Positions 8,762-16,656 of a DNA stretch of 64,000 nucleotides are shown here, in pieces. The notes below the pieces were generated by a model, which made no database searches, was not told the origin of the DNA, and was given only the letters and a program-made list of their open reading frames with translations. Every line of letters starts with the position of its first letter. Position 1 is the first letter of the stretch. The position numbers and the translations under genes were made by a program. Origin of the DNA: Streptomyces pristinaespiralis (GTDB lineage: Bacteria; Actinomycetota; Actinomycetes; Streptomycetales; Streptomycetaceae); the NCBI RefSeq assembly GCF_001278075.1, contig NZ_CP011340.1, positions 4,154,001 through 4,218,000 of the forward strand, given 5' to 3'.

Positions 8762-9853
8762 TTACGAGATGGTTCCGGCGCCCCTGCCGCCGCCCGCCCC
8801 TGAGCCGTACTCGGCGGCCACGGCCTCCGCGATCTGCGCCGAGTTCAGGGCCGCGCCTTTGCGGAGATTGTCACCGCACACGAACATCTCGAGGCCGCAG
8901 GCGTCGTCCGGCGAGCGCCGCACCCGCCCCACCCATGTCGGGTCCGTCCCCACCACGTCCGCGGGCGTGGGGAAGTCGCCCGCCTCCGGGTTGTCGTAGA
9001 GGACCACACCGGGAGAGGTCGCGAGGACCTCGTGCGCCCGCTCCACGGTGATCTCGTTCTCGAAGCGCGCGTGCACCGACAGCGAGTGCGTGGTGAGCAC
9101 CGGCACGCGTACGCAGGTGGCCGTGACCTTCAGCCCCGGCAGATCGAGGATCTTGCGGGTCTCCGCCCGCAGCCCGAGCTCTTCGGTGGACCAGCCGTCG
9201 TCGGCGAGCGTGCCCGTCCAGGGGACCACGTTGAGGGCGATCGGAGCCGGGAACGGCCCGAGGTCGTCGCCCACGGCACGCCGTACGTCTCCGGGACCGG
9301 TGCCCAGTTCCGTGCCGGCGACCATGGACAGCTGTTGGCGCAGAGCGGCCACGGCGTCACGTCCGGCGCCGCTGACGGCCTGGTAGGACGAGACGACCAG
9401 TTCCCGCAGCCCGAACTCGGCGTGCAGCGCGCCGACGGCCGGGATCATGGCGAGCGTGGTGTCGTGCGGGCCGGCGACGATGCCTCGCGGACGCACCCGC
9501 ACGGCATGCGGGTTCACCTCGGGCACGACCAGCGGGACGTCCGGGTCCGCCCGGAAGGCCGGCGACGCGTCCACGACGACCGCGCCCTTGGCCACGGCGA
9601 CGGGCGCCCAGCGCTCCGACACCTCGCCCGGCACCAGGAAGAGCGCGACGTCGATGCCGTCGAAGACGCTCTCCTCGAGCGACAGGACCTCGCACTGCTC
9701 CCCGCGCACGGCCAGCTTGCGGCCGGCCGAGCGCGGGGAGGCGGCGAGTCTGATCTCGCCCCAGACGTCCGCGTGCTGGGAAAGGATCTCGAGCATCACC
9801 GCGCCGACTGCTCCGGTCGCACCGACGACCGCGAGCGCCGGCTTGCGGTTCAT
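8762..9853 (-). CDS. asd: Aspartate-semialdehyde dehydrogenase homologue lacking the catalytic cysteine
   Basis: This 363-residue protein is full length for Asd, the NADPH enzyme that makes aspartate semialdehyde for lysine, threonine and methionine. The Rossmann motif GATGAVG (residues 11-17), Gln158 in [10 protein letters not shown] and His256 in [11 protein letters not shown] are kept. The active-site block normally reading ANPNCTT is AGPHDTT here, with Asp131 replacing the nucleophilic cysteine. The usual VDNSGAFR-type block reads VDASPAFR. On known mechanism it should not form the thioester and is predicted inactive. It overlaps ask by 4 bp (ATGA). Streptomyces often have a second asd elsewhere, which would explain tolerance. 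It may be regulatory or decaying. Confidence 0.85.
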   Translation of the reverse strand: MNRKPALAVVGATGAVGAVMLEILSQHADVWGEIRLAASPRSAGRKLAVRGEQCEVLSLEESVFDGIDVALFLVPGEVSERWAPVAVAKGAVVVDASPAFRADPDVPLVVPEVNPHAVRVRPRGIVAGPHDTTLAMIPAVGALHAEFGLRELVVSSYQAVSGAGRDAVAALRQQLSMVAGTELGTGPGDVRRAVGDDLGPFPAPIALNVVPWTGTLADDGWSTEELGLRAETRKILDLPGLKVTATCVRVPVLTTHSLSVHARFENEITVERAHEVLATSPGVVLYDNPEAGDFPTPADVVGTDPTWVGRVRRSPDDACGLEMFVCGDNLRKGAALNSAQIAEAVAAEYGSGAGGGRGAGTIS

Positions 9854-10371
9854 CGCCCGGTGCCGCCGTAGACGACCGCCTCGTCGGAATCGGAGTCGAG
9901 CCCGAAGGCGCTGTGCACGGCGCGGACGGCCTCGTTGACGTCGTCGGCGCGGGTGACCACAGAGATGCGGATCTCGGAGGTCGAGATCAGCTCGATGTTC
10001 ACCCCGGCGTCCGACAGCGCCTCGAAGAACGAGGCGGTGACGCCCGGGTTGGTCTTCATACCGGCGCCGACCAGGGAGATCTTGCCGATCTGGTCGTCGT
10101 AGCGCAGCGAGTCGAAGCCGATCGAGCTCTTCGCCTTCTCCAGGGCGTCCATGGCCTTGCGGCCGTCCGTCTTGGGGAGGGTGAAGGAGATGTCCGTCAG
10201 CGCGGTGGTGGCCGCGGAGACGTTCTGGACGACCATGTCGATGTTGATCTCGGCGTTCGCGATCGTGCGGAAGATGGCCGCGGCCTCGCCCGGCTTGTCC
10301 GGCACCCCGACGACCGTGATCTTCGCCTCGGAGACGTCGTGGGCGACTCCGGAGATGATGGCGTGCTCCAC
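9850..10371 (-). CDS. ask: Aspartokinase beta subunit from internal GTG start
   Basis: Inside ask a GTG codon at 10371-10369 (reading [12 protein letters not shown]) is preceded by AAGGGG about 9 nt upstream. Initiation there would give a 173-residue protein containing only the two ACT domains. Many actinobacterial and Bacillus aspartokinases are alpha2-beta2 enzymes whose beta chain arises this way, and the C. glutamicum beta chain is nearly the same length. The internal ribosome-binding site is seen directly; its use is inferred. Confidence 0.55.
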   Translation of the reverse strand: MEHAIISGVAHDVSEAKITVVGVPDKPGEAAAIFRTIANAEINIDMVVQNVSAATTALTDISFTLPKTDGRKAMDALEKAKSSIGFDSLRYDDQIGKISLVGAGMKTNPGVTASFFEALSDAGVNIELISTSEIRISVVTRADDVNEAVRAVHSAFGLDSDSDEAVVYGGTGR

Positions 10372-11121
10372 CTTCTGATCCCCTTGCGGTTCGTTGCTGA
10401 CCCAGGTGCCTCGCAGTCCCGAGAAGGACGAGCGGACGTGGATCGGGATGTTGTATCGGCGTGCGTACTCGACGCAGCGGTGCAGGAGCACCTTGGAGCC
10501 GGAGGCGGCGAGCTCCAGCATGTCCTCGGAGGAGATCCAGTCGATCTTCCGGGCCTTCTTCACGACCCGCGGGTCGGCGGTGAAGACACCGTCGACGTCG
10601 GTGTAGATCTCGCAGACCTCGGCGTCCAGCGCGGCGGCGAGGGCGACGGCGGTCGTGTCCGACCCGCCCCGGCCGAGCGTGGTGATGTCCTTCTTGTCCT
10701 GGGACACACCCTGGAAGCCGGCGACGATGGCGATGTTGCCCTCGTCGAGCGCCGTGCGGATCCGGCCCGGCGTCACATCGATGATGCGCGCTTTGTTGTG
10801 GACCGAGTCGGTGATGACGCCGGCCTGGCTGCCGGTGAACGACTGGGCCTCGTGGCCCAGGTTCTTGATCGCCATGGCGAGCAGCGCCATGGAGATCCGC
10901 TCTCCTGCGGTCAGCAGCATGTCGAACTCACGCCCGGCAGGGATCGGGGATACCTGCTCGGCGAGATCGATCAGCTCGTCCGTCGTGTCACCCATCGCCG
11001 ACACCACGACGACCACCTGGTGGCCGTTCTTCTTGGCATCGACGATTCGCTTGGCGACCCGCTTGATGCCTTCGGCATCGGCTACGGAGGAGCCTCCGTA
11101 CTTCTGCACGACAAGGCCCAC
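9850..11121 (-). CDS. ask: Aspartokinase (aspartate kinase, alpha subunit)
   Basis: The 423-residue protein phosphorylates aspartate, the first step of the aspartate family pathway. The N-terminal kinase signature KYGGSS lies at residues 7-12, [13 protein letters not shown] is in the middle, and two ACT regulatory domains fill the C-terminal third (for example [11 protein letters not shown] and [18 protein letters not shown]). The GTG start at 11121 has a strong GAGGAG ribosome-binding site. The gene is followed by the asd homologue with a 4-bp overlap. ACT domains imply feedback inhibition by lysine and/or threonine, as in corynebacterial LysC. An internal start for a beta subunit is listed separately. 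Confidence 0.95.
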   Translation of the reverse strand: MGLVVQKYGGSSVADAEGIKRVAKRIVDAKKNGHQVVVVVSAMGDTTDELIDLAEQVSPIPAGREFDMLLTAGERISMALLAMAIKNLGHEAQSFTGSQAGVITDSVHNKARIIDVTPGRIRTALDEGNIAIVAGFQGVSQDKKDITTLGRGGSDTTAVALAAALDAEVCEIYTDVDGVFTADPRVVKKARKIDWISSEDMLELAASGSKVLLHRCVEYARRYNIPIHVRSSFSGLRGTWVSNEPQGDQKVEHAIISGVAHDVSEAKITVVGVPDKPGEAAAIFRTIANAEINIDMVVQNVSAATTALTDISFTLPKTDGRKAMDALEKAKSSIGFDSLRYDDQIGKISLVGAGMKTNPGVTASFFEALSDAGVNIELISTSEIRISVVTRADDVNEAVRAVHSAFGLDSDSDEAVVYGGTGR

Positions 11122-11370
11122 GTGCGCTCCTCGTTCGGTCTTGTGCAGTCAATACTGCGGTCGGCTCAGTCTATCGAGCGGCCGCGGATCGCCCCTGTGA
11201 TGTCACATGGTGAGATGTCCCGCTCAACAGGTGATCATCCGGAAGTCCCGGAGGGGCGCCCGCGGCCGTTCGGACTGGCTACTGCCCAAGGGGCGGGGAG
11301 CTACGCGAAGTGTGGGCCGGCTCACACGCGCCGGTGCCGGGATCCGGCCGCCCCGGCCCTGACCGGCCGT

Positions 11371-11406
11371 GGGCCGGTCAGTGGGCCGGTCAGTGGGCCG
11401 GTCAGT
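11371..11406. repeat. Three tandem copies of GGGCCGGTCAGT
   Basis: A perfect 12-bp unit is repeated at 11371, 11383 and 11395, with a partial copy just before (GACCGGCCGT). The array covers the stop codon (11402-11404) of the DUF5063 gene, so copy-number change could move that stop. No dyad strong enough for a terminator is evident within the unit. Confidence 0.8.
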
Positions 11407-12061
11407 GGGTCCGGCGCAGCTCCGGCGGCCCGAGGATCTCCTCGACCATGACCCGGCCCGCTTCCTCGGCCAGCGCCTCCTCGGTCAGGTCCTCGTCCGT
11501 GTCGAGGCCGTCGAGCTCGGCGAGCGGCTGGTCGAGCCGGACGTGCGCGACCAGGGACTGGAGGGCCCGGAGGGTCGCGGAGGCGGTCGGCCCCCAGTTG
11601 GAGAAGTACGAGAACTGCCACCACCACAGGGCCTCGGTGGTGCGGCCGGCCCGGTAGTGGGCGAGCCCGTGGCGCAGGTCCATGACGATGTCGGCGAGGC
11701 TGTCGGAGATCCGCGAAGGGACCGGCGCCTTGCGCGGCTCGTAGGGGTCGAAGACCTCCGAGAAGACGTCCACCGGGTCGAGCATCGTCGCGAAGCGCAT
11801 GCGCAGGTCGTCGACGTCGGCGTCCGGGCCGGTGTCCGGCTCGTACCGCTCGTCCGGGACGATGTCCTCGTGGGCGCCGAGGCGGCCGCCGGTCAGCAGC
11901 AGCTGGGAGACCTCGAGCAGCAGGAACGGCACCGCACTGTCCGGTTCGTCGCCCTTCGCCACCTCGGTCGTGGCGACGATGAAGGACTCGATCGAGTCGG
12001 CGATCTGAACCGCGAAGTCGTCCGGGTTCTGGTCAACGGCGTGCAGCATGGCGTCAGACAT
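11402..12061 (-). CDS. DUF5063 domain-containing protein
   Basis: The 219-residue acidic, soluble protein is a conserved actinobacterial family found next to recR. It contains the conserved block [25 protein letters not shown] (residues about 133-153) and a [13 protein letters not shown] helix. No catalytic motif is visible. The ATG at 12061 is preferred because it overlaps the recR stop by 8 bp, giving translational coupling in a recR-DUF5063 unit. The function is unknown. The association with recR suggests, without proof, a link to recombination or replication repair. Confidence 0.82.
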   Translation of the reverse strand: MSDAMLHAVDQNPDDFAVQIADSIESFIVATTEVAKGDEPDSAVPFLLLEVSQLLLTGGRLGAHEDIVPDERYEPDTGPDADVDDLRMRFATMLDPVDVFSEVFDPYEPRKAPVPSRISDSLADIVMDLRHGLAHYRAGRTTEALWWWQFSYFSNWGPTASATLRALQSLVAHVRLDQPLAELDGLDTDEDLTEEALAEEAGRVMVEEILGPPELRRTH

Positions 12062-12653
12062 CGAGCAGTCGTCTCCCCTCGAAGGCACGCCCGAGCGTGA
12101 CCTCGTCGGCGTATTCCAAGTCTCCCCCGACAGGGAGTCCACTGGCCAGCCTGGTGACCTTCAAACCCATCGGCTTGATCATTCTGGCGAGGTACGTAGC
12201 CGTGGCCTCGCCCTCCAGGTTGGGATCCGTGGCCAGGATCAACTCGGTGACGGTGCCGTCCGCGAGCCGGGCCAGCAGCTCACGGATCCGCAGGTCGTCG
12301 GGGCCGACACCCTCGATGGGGCTGATGGCCCCGCCCAGGACGTGGTAGCGCCCCCGGAACTCACGCGTGCGCTCGATCGCGACGACGTCCTTCGGCTCCT
12401 CGACGACACAGATCACCGAGGGGTCGCGGCGCGGGTCGCGGCAGATGTTGCACTGCTCCTGCTGGGCCACGTTCCCGCAGACCGCGCAGAAGCGGACCTT
12501 GTCCTTGACCTCGAGGAGGGCGTGCGCGAGCCGGCGCACGTCGGCCGGCTCCGTCTGGAGGATGTGGAAGGCGATCCGCTGCGCGCTCTTGGGACCGACG
12601 CCGGGCAGCCTGCCCAGTTCGTCGATGAGGTCCTGAACCACGCCTTCGTACAA
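12054..12653 (-). CDS. recR: Recombination mediator protein RecR
   Basis: The 199-residue protein has the normal RecR length and domain order. It opens with a helix-hairpin-helix ([18 protein letters not shown]), followed by a C4 zinc finger (FCAVCGN then CNIC), a Toprim domain ([14 protein letters not shown] through [17 protein letters not shown]) and a C-terminal wrap ([13 protein letters not shown]). RecR works with RecO/RecF to load RecA on SSB-coated gaps. It lies in the standard ybaB-recR order, with ybaB 80 bp upstream, and is coupled to the DUF5063 gene downstream. Confidence 0.96.
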   Translation of the reverse strand: MYEGVVQDLIDELGRLPGVGPKSAQRIAFHILQTEPADVRRLAHALLEVKDKVRFCAVCGNVAQQEQCNICRDPRRDPSVICVVEEPKDVVAIERTREFRGRYHVLGGAISPIEGVGPDDLRIRELLARLADGTVTELILATDPNLEGEATATYLARMIKPMGLKVTRLASGLPVGGDLEYADEVTLGRAFEGRRLLDV

Positions 12654-12732
12654 CGGAACGCCTCTCCTTGGAGTGCTTGCTGCTTACGGTAGTTGGTGAC
12701 CGAGAGGTAGGGGAGACGTATCTCCGGACGTC

Positions 12733-13068
12733 TCAGAAGGGCATGCCCGGCATGCCGCCCAGGCCCTGGGCGAGCGGGCCGAGCTTGTCCTGCTGGAGCT
12801 GCTGCGCGTTCTCGTTGGCGGCCTGGACGGCGGCCACGACGAGGTCGGCCAGGGTCTCGGTGTCCTCCGGGTCCACGGCCTTGGGGTCGATGACCAGGCC
12901 GCGGAGCTCGCCGGAGCCCGTGACGGTCGCCTTCACGAGCCCGCCGCCGGCCTGGCCCTCGACCTCGGTCTGCGCGAGCTCTTCCTGGGCCTTCGCCAGG
13001 TCCTGCTGCATCTTCTGGGCCTGCTGGAGCAGCTGCTGCATGTTGGGCTGGCCACCACCGGGGATCAC
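12733..13068 (-). CDS. YbaB/EbfC family nucleoid-associated protein
   Basis: The 111-residue protein begins [17 protein letters not shown] after the start. It has the YbaB features of a Gln-rich helical N-terminus, a central [18 protein letters not shown] strand block and a helical tail ending GGMPGMPF. YbaB dimers bind DNA and may associate with the nucleoid or with RecR-linked repair. The GTG at 13068 is chosen because AGGAG lies 6 nt upstream. An upstream ATG would add 15 atypical residues. Confidence 0.93.
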   Translation of the reverse strand: MIPGGGQPNMQQLLQQAQKMQQDLAKAQEELAQTEVEGQAGGGLVKATVTGSGELRGLVIDPKAVDPEDTETLADLVVAAVQAANENAQQLQQDKLGPLAQGLGGMPGMPF

Positions 13069-13468
13069 GGTCACTCCTGGCTTCGTCGACGACTGGGAAT
13101 CCCGTACGTCCAAACGCTCCGTACGTTTCGGTACACCTGAGCCTACGTGCTCGCCCAGCAGCGTGCCCTACCCGCTTCCGGCAACTCTTTCGAGTGAGCG
13201 GCGGGGCTGTTTCCGGAGCTCCTTTACCTGACCAGGACCCCCATGTGGGCGGCAATCCGGGCATCGGGGGCCCACAGCCCTCCATTCGGCGGTATGAAGG
13301 GGCCTGCGCAGCACTGGGACGCATGCGCGCCTCGTACGTCACGCGGTGTAGCGTCAGCACCTTTTCAGCACCTTTTCGGACCTGATGGTTCAGAGTCGGT
13401 CGTCAGTCCTGGTCACGTCAGTCCTGTCGTCGGTCCTGGTCGTCAGCAGAGCGCAGAGGAGTGCACCG
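13069..13468. promoter_or_regulatory. Divergent promoter region between ybaB and the SLATT gene
   Basis: This 400-bp stretch holds no convincing gene. Near 13357-13380 the decamer AGCACCTTTT occurs twice in tandem, 11 bp apart. At about 13400-13445 the phrase GTCAGTCCTG recurs. These direct repeats sit immediately upstream of the SLATT gene and could be regulator sites or part of its promoter. Confidence 0.4.
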
Positions 13469-14212
13469 GTGAGCCAGCCGGAGATGCAGCCCGGCGGGCC
13501 CGCCCGCGGGGAGGGCGGCGAGGTGCCGCTGGGTGACCTGACGGGGCGGCCCTTCCCCCTCGGGGACTGGGGCGAGCCCGCGGCCCGCCTCGACGAGCTC
13601 TACCGCTGGGTCGAGGCGGACGCGCTGCGCACCGTGGACTGGTACCTCTCCGACCGGGTCCGCAAGCGCCGGACCGCGCGTCTGCTGCGCCTGGGCACGG
13701 CACTCGGCGTCGTCGCCGGCTCCGCCCTGCCCCTGCTCGACCTCACCGGCACCCTGGTCAGGGCCGCGCCCTGGGGATACGTCTCACTGCTCCTCGCGGC
13801 GGCGTGCCTGGCATGCGACCGGTACTTCGGGCTGACAGCCGGCTGGATGCGGGACGTGGCCACCGCGCAGGCGGTGCAGCGCCGGCTCCAGGCGCTGCAG
13901 TACGACTGGGCGTCGGAGAGCGTGCGCGAGGTGCTGGGCCCGGCGGAGGGAACGGCGAGCGAGGCGGCAGAGCGCTGCCTCGGCGTGCTCCGCCGCTTCT
14001 CGGAGGACGTCTCCGACCTGGTCCGCTCGGAGACCGCGGACTGGATGACGGACTTCCGGCCCGGTCCGGCGCCGCTGCGGCTGCACTCGGCGCCGCCGCG
14101 CGCGGTGACGGACGCCCATCCGGCCCCGGGCGTCATCCAGGGCCGCTTCCCGCTCCCTCCCGCCTCCCGCCCGAACATGCCGCGACAGCGCCCTCCGGAG
14201 CCGCCGCGCTGA
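13469..14212 (+). CDS. SLATT domain-containing two-helix membrane protein
   Basis: The 247-residue protein has a short acidic N-terminus, a WVEADALRTVDWYLSDRVRKRR amphipathic segment, and two closely spaced membrane helices (about residues 70-90 and 98-115). A cytoplasmic helical region (AVQRRLQALQYDW) and a Pro-rich tail follow. That arrangement defines the SLATT superfamily, proposed pore-forming effectors that often sit with nucleotide-signalling conflict genes. No such partner is adjacent, and the family member near recR is conserved in Streptomyces, so a housekeeping role is equally possible. The GTG at 13469 follows AGAGGAG. Confidence 0.8.
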   Translation: MSQPEMQPGGPARGEGGEVPLGDLTGRPFPLGDWGEPAARLDELYRWVEADALRTVDWYLSDRVRKRRTARLLRLGTALGVVAGSALPLLDLTGTLVRAAPWGYVSLLLAAACLACDRYFGLTAGWMRDVATAQAVQRRLQALQYDWASESVREVLGPAEGTASEAAERCLGVLRRFSEDVSDLVRSETADWMTDFRPGPAPLRLHSAPPRAVTDAHPAPGVIQGRFPLPPASRPNMPRQRPPEPPR

Positions 14213-14293
14213 CGCACGTCTCGCCGACGGCCTCCCGGTGCGGTTGCTCATCCGCACCGGGGACCGTGCCGGAACGAGGCCCTGCCGGAACGA

Positions 14294-14317
14294 GGTGCCC
14301 GACCGCCGTCGGGCACC
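14294..14317. terminator. Bidirectional hairpin terminator
   Basis: A perfect 10-bp stem (GGTGCCCGAC / GTCGGGCACC) with a 4-base loop sits between the convergent SLATT gene and the hypothetical gene ending at 14373. No U-run follows, which is usual for Streptomyces. Confidence 0.75.
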
Positions 14318-14372
14318 TGTCCGGCGTCCCGACCGCGGGGGCGCGGACGGCCGCTCGGCCTGGGATGGCCGC

Positions 14373-15185
14373 TCAGCTGAAGATGATCATCGAGCCCTGC
14401 CCGAGACTTCGCGTCGCCGCCGCGTGCAGCCCCAGCCACACGTGCCGTTCACGGGCGAACGGACTCTCGTCGTACGGGATCGGCCCCGCCGGCTCCTCGA
14501 GCGCCGTGGGTCGCTCCGGCGGTTCCGGCGCGGCCGGCGGGTTCGCCGGGTCGATGCCGATGGAGGGGGCCACGTACTCCAGCTCGCGCAGCAGGCCCTG
14601 CGTTGATCCCAACGGCCCGCCGCCCTCGAGGAGTTCGTCGTTGAACAGCGGGTTGGCGAAGTCGACCGGGACGTAGGCACCGGCGTGGTCGTAGTGCCAC
14701 ACCAGGTGCGACTGCTGCGCCGTCGACTCGAACATCTCCAGCAACTGCTCGTAGTCTCCGCCCAGTTCGTCGACCGGGGTCACCGCGAGCCCGCACAGCT
14801 GCAGCAGATAGGCGCGCCGCAGGAAGTGCAGCGCGTCGTAGTCGAAGCCGGCGACCGGCGCGACGTCGCCGGACAGGCCCGGCATGTAGGCGAAGACGGG
14901 CACCGTCGGCAGGCCCGCGCCGGTCAACGCCTTGTCGTAGGCGGCGATCTCTTCGGCGAAGGGATTGTCGGGGCTGTGGCACAGCACGTCGACAAGGGGG
15001 ACCAGCCACAGGTCACAGGCCAAGGGAGGGCTCGCTCTCAGCAGTTCGGGCACGGGGGTGCGGTGGAGGGTCGTGGGCGGGAGGACGCGGGGACGGCGGC
15101 TCCAGGTGGAGAAAGCGTGAAGAACGACGATGGTCGGGACAGCGTAGTGCCGTCGGCGCGGCGCGCGAAGGGTTCCGTTCGACAC
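14373..15185 (-). CDS. Conserved Streptomyces hypothetical protein
   Basis: The 270-residue frame is not matched to a named family. It reads as a soluble globular protein: CDLWLVPLVDVLCHSPDN, then EEIAAYDKALTGAGLPTVPVF, an aromatic-rich middle (FDYDALHFLRRAYLLQLCGL) and an acidic Pro-rich stretch before HVWLGLHAAATRSLG. There is no signal peptide or membrane helix. The codon usage and hydrophobic patterning are those of a real gene. The GTG at 15185 has no clear ribosome-binding site, and the true start may lie up to 50 codons later. It is monocistronic, convergent with the SLATT gene. Confidence 0.65.
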   Translation of the reverse strand: MSNGTLRAPRRRHYAVPTIVVLHAFSTWSRRPRVLPPTTLHRTPVPELLRASPPLACDLWLVPLVDVLCHSPDNPFAEEIAAYDKALTGAGLPTVPVFAYMPGLSGDVAPVAGFDYDALHFLRRAYLLQLCGLAVTPVDELGGDYEQLLEMFESTAQQSHLVWHYDHAGAYVPVDFANPLFNDELLEGGGPLGSTQGLLRELEYVAPSIGIDPANPPAAPEPPERPTALEEPAGPIPYDESPFARERHVWLGLHAAATRSLGQGSMIIFS

Positions 15186-15304
15186 GGTTCGGTACGTTCC
15201 GGTACCCCTTTGTCACTCCTCTCCCACGACCCATACCCACACCCCGGCCGCCCTCTGCCCCGGCCGGCCCGGCAGTTTCCGTACGGCTTCGGGCAGCGGC
15301 ACGC

Positions 15305-16036
15305 TCACCCCTCGCGCCGCGTCTGCCTCTCGCGCTGCTCCATGCGTTCCGCCCAGACCAGTGCGTGGTCGTCGTAGGCCCGGATCTCGGCACGGACGCC
15401 TGCCGCGTCGCCGCGGGCCACCGCCTCGACGATGTCCTGGTGGCCGCCCCAGAGCCGGGCGGGCAGTTCCGGGTCCAGGCGCAGGAACGGTACGGAGAAG
15501 ACCCAGGCCTGCACGCGCAGCCGGTGCAGGAAGTCGCAGAGGTAGCGGTTGGCGACGAGCGCACCGAGTTCACGCCAGAAGCGCAGGTCGTAGCCGATGA
15601 GGATGTCCAGGTCGCCGGTGCGGGCCGCCCGTGCGGCCTCCTCCGCCCGGCGGCGCACGGACAGCATGGCCTGCGGGGCCGGCGGCGAGGGTCTGCTCCG
15701 CGCGACGTGGCCGAAGATCGCGTCCACGATCAGCGACCGGGTCTCGACCATGGTCCGGAAGTCGTCGAAGGTGAACCGGTGCACCTTGAAACCGCGGTGC
15801 TGGTCGGAGTCGAGGAGGCCCTGCGCGGACAGGTCGACGAGGGCCTCGCGCACGGGGGTCGCCGAGACGCCGTACTGGTCGGCGATCTCCTTGACGGTGA
15901 ACTCCTGCCCCGGCTGCATCCGCCCCGCGAGCACCTCGTCACGCAGCGCGTCGGCGATCTGTTGCCGCAGAGTGCTGCGGGTGACGGCACTCGCGTTGCC
16001 GTTCCCGCCACTGCCGCCGCTGCCGTAGCCGGGCAT
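15305..16036 (-). CDS. GntR/FadR-family transcriptional regulator with FCD domain
   Basis: The 243-residue protein has an N-terminal winged helix (RQQIADALRDEVLAGRMQPG, then ADQYGVSATPVREALVDL) and an all-helical FCD ligand-binding domain (ETRSLIVDAIFGHVAR, HQDIVEAVARGDA). FadR-subfamily members bind small carboxylates and usually repress nearby catabolic genes. The ATG at 16036 has AAGGAG upstream; about 100 extra in-frame codons before it are noncoding. No obvious catabolic operon abuts it. The class III aminotransferase 600 bp away is a possible target. Confidence 0.9.
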   Translation of the reverse strand: MPGYGSGGSGGNGNASAVTRSTLRQQIADALRDEVLAGRMQPGQEFTVKEIADQYGVSATPVREALVDLSAQGLLDSDQHRGFKVHRFTFDDFRTMVETRSLIVDAIFGHVARSRPSPPAPQAMLSVRRRAEEAARAARTGDLDILIGYDLRFWRELGALVANRYLCDFLHRLRVQAWVFSVPFLRLDPELPARLWGGHQDIVEAVARGDAAGVRAEIRAYDDHALVWAERMEQRERQTRREG

Positions 16037-16142
16037 CGTGGGCTTCTCCTTCGCCTTCGGTCCCGGACACGATAGGCCAGGGGTGAAACGGCCGGTACGC
16101 GGGCGGCGTACGGTCCAAAGCGGGAGGGGAGGCGAGATCCGG

Positions 16143-16583
16143 GTGCGGGAGACGTTCGAGGCGGCCACCGGCGACGGCCCGCCGGTGTCAGGGCCGGGCA
16201 GGGCAGCGGAGGTACGGACGGCGTTCGAGGGGCTGCTCCAGATCCGGCGGGTGACGAACACCACGGGCGGCGAGGCCGTGCCCGCGCCGTGGGAGCTGAT
16301 GCGGACGGTCCGCGCGGTGGCGCTGGCGCTGGAGGCCTCGGGCTTCCCGCCCTCCGCCGTCCTCGACGAGCGGCGCACGGCCACGGGCTACCGCGTCCGG
16401 CCCGGCGAGCGCCCGCACACGGTGTACGTCAATTGGCTCGGCCCGCCGGGCAGCGGGGCGGCCCAGGAAGAGGAGGACCGCCTCAAGGCGTGCGCCGAGG
16501 TGCTGGCGGGGCTGGGCTGGGAGGGGCTGCTCTACCGGGGCCCCAGGAAGCGGCGGTTCCTCGAGGTCGAACCGGGCGCCTGA
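16143..16583 (+). CDS. Conserved actinobacterial hypothetical protein
   Basis: The 146-residue soluble protein contains an amphipathic helix-rich middle (WELMRTVRAVALALEASGF), a strand block TGYRVRPGERPHTVYVNWLG and a C-terminal GLLYRGPRKRRFLEVEPG. I do not recognise the family beyond its being a common Streptomyces protein. The GTG at 16143 follows a purine-rich GAGGGGAGGCGAG stretch and is preferred over an upstream ATG that would overlap the GntR promoter. It is divergent from gntR, so the two may share control. Confidence 0.7.
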   Translation: MRETFEAATGDGPPVSGPGRAAEVRTAFEGLLQIRRVTNTTGGEAVPAPWELMRTVRAVALALEASGFPPSAVLDERRTATGYRVRPGERPHTVYVNWLGPPGSGAAQEEEDRLKACAEVLAGLGWEGLLYRGPRKRRFLEVEPGA

Positions 16584-16596
16584 AGCGGACGGTGAG

Positions 16597-16645
16597 GCGC
16601 CGCCCCCTCGACCGGACATGACCGGCCGGCCGAGGGGGTGGCGGC
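16597..16645. terminator. Bidirectional hairpin terminator
   Basis: The sequence GCCGCCCCCTCG pairs with CGAGGGGGTGGCGGC across a 20-base loop. It lies between the convergent hypothetical gene (stop 16583) and the aminotransferase (stop 16657). Confidence 0.7.
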
Positions 16646-16656
16646 AGGGGCGACGC

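Noticed and set aside
8649..8999. Possible small plus-strand gene starting MPMPQSKWYRF
   Set aside because: No ribosome-binding site, and most of it is antisense to asd. The first 40 residues alone are too little to call.
13385..13468. In-frame upstream extension of the SLATT protein from an ATG at 13385
   Set aside because: The added 28 residues come from GTCAGTCCTG direct repeats. GTG 13469 has a proper AGAGGAG site.
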